Source: Lachnoclostridium sp. An131 (lineage in GTDB: Bacteria; Bacillota; Clostridia; Lachnospirales; Lachnospiraceae). From it: DNA of 64,000 nt. Positions 61,956 through 64,000 of the stretch are shown here, piece by piece. The notes below the pieces were generated by a model. It was not told the DNA's origin, ran no database searches, and saw only the letters and a program-made list of their open reading frames with translations. Every line of letters starts with the position of its first letter. The stretch's first letter is position 1. The stretch is taken from NCBI RefSeq assembly GCF_002160825.1, contig NZ_NFLI01000011.1, forward strand, positions 1-64,000, written 5' to 3'. Made by a program: the position numbers and the translations under genes.

Positions 61956-63170
61956 CTATTTCGTGCAGTCCAGAACAATCTTGATGAGCTCCGGAGGATT
62001 TTTCAGAGCCACCGCAAAGGCTTCCTTATAGCGGTCCAGCGGAAAACGGTGCGTAATAAAGCCGTCTGTCTTATAGATTCCGTCACGCATCCATTCCTGA
62101 ACCAGGTCAAAGGTATAAAGCCGTCTGCCCTGCCACTCCTCCATGCCGTGTGCATCTACGCCGATGATTTTCAGCTCCTGCCACCAGACCGGGGACTCGT
62201 CATAGGTCACTGCCGCCATATGGTGGCCCACCTTCATATAGGTTCCTCTGGGCGCCAGAAGCCGGCAGCACAGTGTGTTTGCCTTTCCGCCTCCGGCACA
62301 GTCGTAGACCCGGTCAAAGCCGCCAAAAAACATTTTATTCTTATTCATGCCTGTGTAAACCCGGCTTCCGCCTGTGGCCCTGGCTGTCTCCTCATAGATG
62401 TCACCGGACAGGATGTGATCCGCACCCAGCTTTTTCGCAAGCTGCTGCCTTGCCTTTTTGCGCGTCGTCACCCAGACCTCACAGTCAGGCTGAACGATCT
62501 TCAGAGCCTGCACAATCCCAAGCCCAATCATGCCGCAGCCGTAGACCAGAATCTTTTCCCCCTTCTTCGGCCGGTCCATCAGGACAGAATGTACAGACAC
62601 ACAGGAGGGCTCCAAAAGCACCGCCTGATCGTCCGTCAGCTCGTCTAGGATTTTCGTGAGCTGCTGCTCCGGCGCCAGAAAGTAATCGCCCATGCCGGCT
62701 CCCGTATCAGGAAGCTTTAAGGGACTTGGCTCCCCATAATTCAGGCAGAGATTATAATTTCCCTCGGCACAATATTTACAGGGCGGCTTGATGCCCTTGT
62801 TGCCGCAGCCGGACATATACTCACGAATCGTAACCCGGTCGCCTGCCTTGAATTTCGTCACGCTGGGGCCTGTCTCCACGACGACACCCACATTCTCATG
62901 GCCCATATAGGTTCTGGCTGACCCTGGAATCGGCTCAAATGCCGAGGAGGTCCCTGTGGTTGCCAAAAAGAAGCTCACATCTGTCCCGCAGACACCGCAG
63001 GCGGTATTTTTCACCCGCACCCAGTCCGGTCCCGGAAGGGGCGCGTTCGGAAGCTTTTTATTATATTTTACCGCGTTCAGTCCCGTAAAAAGCAGCGGCC
63101 TGCAGAAGCGGGCCGCAAATTTGGTAATCAGAATCCGCGGAATATCCTTTTCAAAATAAATGGTTTTCAT
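61956..63170 (-). CDS. Zinc-dependent alcohol dehydrogenase-like protein (MDR family)
   Basis: 404 residues. Catalytic zinc site CGVCGTDVSFF, GHENVGVVVE; structural zinc cysteines in the GNKGIKPPCKYCAEGNYNLC part; cofactor loop VYGCGMIGLGIVQAL. ATG 63170 has AAGGAG about 8 nt upstream and overlaps the DUF2284 stop by 4 bp (ATGA); the longer frame to 63395 is not used. Substrate is unknown, perhaps a polyol. Confidence 0.85.
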   Translation of the reverse strand: MKTIYFEKDIPRILITKFAARFCRPLLFTGLNAVKYNKKLPNAPLPGPDWVRVKNTACGVCGTDVSFFLATTGTSSAFEPIPGSARTYMGHENVGVVVETGPSVTKFKAGDRVTIREYMSGCGNKGIKPPCKYCAEGNYNLCLNYGEPSPLKLPDTGAGMGDYFLAPEQQLTKILDELTDDQAVLLEPSCVSVHSVLMDRPKKGEKILVYGCGMIGLGIVQALKIVQPDCEVWVTTRKKARQQLAKKLGADHILSGDIYEETARATGGSRVYTGMNKNKMFFGGFDRVYDCAGGGKANTLCCRLLAPRGTYMKVGHHMAAVTYDESPVWWQELKIIGVDAHGMEEWQGRRLYTFDLVQEWMRDGIYKTDGFITHRFPLDRYKEAFAVALKNPPELIKIVLDCTK

Positions 63171-63742
63171 CGCATATTCTCCTTCGCCGTATACAGTATC
63201 AGGCTGAACCAGGTCACCACATCGCTGCCATTCAGAAACGACATCCCATGCTTCTCTGCCAGCTCCGTCACCAGGATGCCATAGCCCTCCACACTGGGAA
63301 GCATATAGCCAGGATGGCGGCAGGGGGCGTCCGGATAGGCGCAATGTTCGCAGATGGCGCAGGATTCTGTGGAAAAGGCCTGTACCTCCCGGCACTCTTC
63401 CCGAAACATTTTCACAATCCGGCGGGTGATTTTCTCATGATCCGTACGCATAGCCAGCATCGCGTCCATATTTTCCAGATCGGCCCCCTCTGACACAGTC
63501 GTAAAGATAAAGCCGTCCTCAAACGCGAGGCAGCGCCTGCGGCACTCCTCCAGGGTTCCCACTGCGGGCGGACAGGCCCAGGAGGTTCCATATCTGGGAC
63601 ACTCGGTCTCGCAGATATAGCGCACCCTTTCAGAAAACGGAATTTCCTCCGGCCGGATAAAGGCATACTCACAGATCGGAAACTGTGTGATTTCTTCCTC
63701 GATTTTCTTCTTAAGCTCTTCGTTCATGTCTTTTTCCGCCAC
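63167..63742 (-). CDS. DUF2284 metal-binding protein
   Basis: 191 residues, rich in cysteines: CETECPRYGTSWACPPAVG and ESCAICEHCAYPDAPCRHPG match the DUF2284 family of predicted metal-binding proteins in anaerobes. Translationally coupled to the dehydrogenase gene. Function not known. Confidence 0.88.
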   Translation of the reverse strand: MAEKDMNEELKKKIEEEITQFPICEYAFIRPEEIPFSERVRYICETECPRYGTSWACPPAVGTLEECRRRCLAFEDGFIFTTVSEGADLENMDAMLAMRTDHEKITRRIVKMFREECREVQAFSTESCAICEHCAYPDAPCRHPGYMLPSVEGYGILVTELAEKHGMSFLNGSDVVTWFSLILYTAKENMR

Positions 63743-63760
63743 AGTCTGCCGTGTAACGCA

Positions 63761-64000
63761 CTACAGCATGGAAGCGCGAAGCTCTTCACCGCTCTTCGGG
63801 CTTAAGTAGGCCGGCGCGACGTCAAAGACCGTCTTGCAGCCGGTCATGCCTTCCTGCGCCATGCGGTACGCAGCTCTTGCATAAGCTGCGAGAACACTGG
63901 AGGTAAACTCCGGATTGGAATCCAGCTTCAGCGTATATTCAATCAGATGATGATTTTCCTTTTCCCGCCCGGTCACGCCGCTTCTGAGCACAAAGCCGCC
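63761..64000 (-). CDS. ddh: Meso-diaminopimelate dehydrogenase, C-terminal part (runs off the window)
   Basis: The last ~79 residues of a protein whose start lies beyond 64000; the frame is open to the edge (GGFVLRSG). HLIEYTLKLDSNPEFTSSVL, AYARAAYRM and CKTVFDVAPAYLSPKSGEEL agree with the C-terminus of Ddh, which makes meso-DAP directly from tetrahydrodipicolinate for lysine and peptidoglycan. Confidence 0.85.
   Translation of the reverse strand, partial: GGFVLRSGVTGREKENHHLIEYTLKLDSNPEFTSSVLAAYARAAYRMAQEGMTGCKTVFDVAPAYLSPKSGEELRASML

Overview
The window looks like a chromosomal segment of a spore-forming Gram-positive anaerobe of the Clostridia, most likely Lachnospiraceae. The housekeeping part carries sporulation genes (ylbJ, spoVB, yqfC/yqfD, a BofC-like protein), a small alarmone synthetase, YgiQ, DUF3048, DUF2284 and the end of a meso-diaminopimelate dehydrogenase. 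All protein calls come from reading the translations by eye; no database search was run.

Layout. 1-1200: a run of small palindromes, a long hairpin and a DUF134/NifX-type gene with its own promoter. 1266-28389 (minus strand): about 27 kb of tightly packed co-directional genes with an unusual protein-export/conflict character. In transcription order these are a vWA membrane protein, a tubulin/FtsZ-like GTPase, a two-helix membrane protein, a 1429-residue membrane protein with a zinc-protease-like end, an EssC/FtsK-like ATPase, WXG100 proteins and WXG100-toxin fusions, then TIR-domain proteins, a glycerophosphodiesterase, a membrane RCK/RyR protein and a PP2C phosphatase. Across a divergent promoter region (28390-28651) a plus-strand operon holds a methyltransferase, a TIR protein and an alpha/alpha-toroid protein. 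31638-36539 holds a split two-component sensor with a LytTR regulator, a TIR-GNAT protein, a GNAT protein and satD with a repeated palindromic operator. 36716-64000 is ordinary, more GC-rich chromosomal DNA.

How it may work (inference). The ATPase, WXG100 proteins and membrane proteins look like a type VII-like exporter that lacks recognisable EsaA, EssA, EssB and EsaB; a tubulin-like GTPase, a surface vWA protein and a zinc protease may take the structural places. Its likely cargo includes a WXG100-ParB-like fusion and a WXG100-metalloprotease that can be joined only by a -1 frameshift at a GGGAAAA heptamer directly before a stop codon. Five TIR proteins, all keeping the glutamate at the NADase catalytic position, sit around this machine with different partner domains. 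This suggests that NAD-based signalling or toxicity is coupled to export, damage sensing or self/non-self recognition.

Housekeeping operons: proB-patatin-DUF896-5-FCL-proA-rsmD-coaD (proline, folate and CoA synthesis), yqfC-yqfD-phoH-ybeY-DUF3048-spoVB (sporulation and ribosome maturation), and the relQ-rsmF-rsuA-HAD-ygiQ group (RNA modification and stringent response). No tRNA, rRNA, insertion sequence, integrase or CRISPR array was seen.
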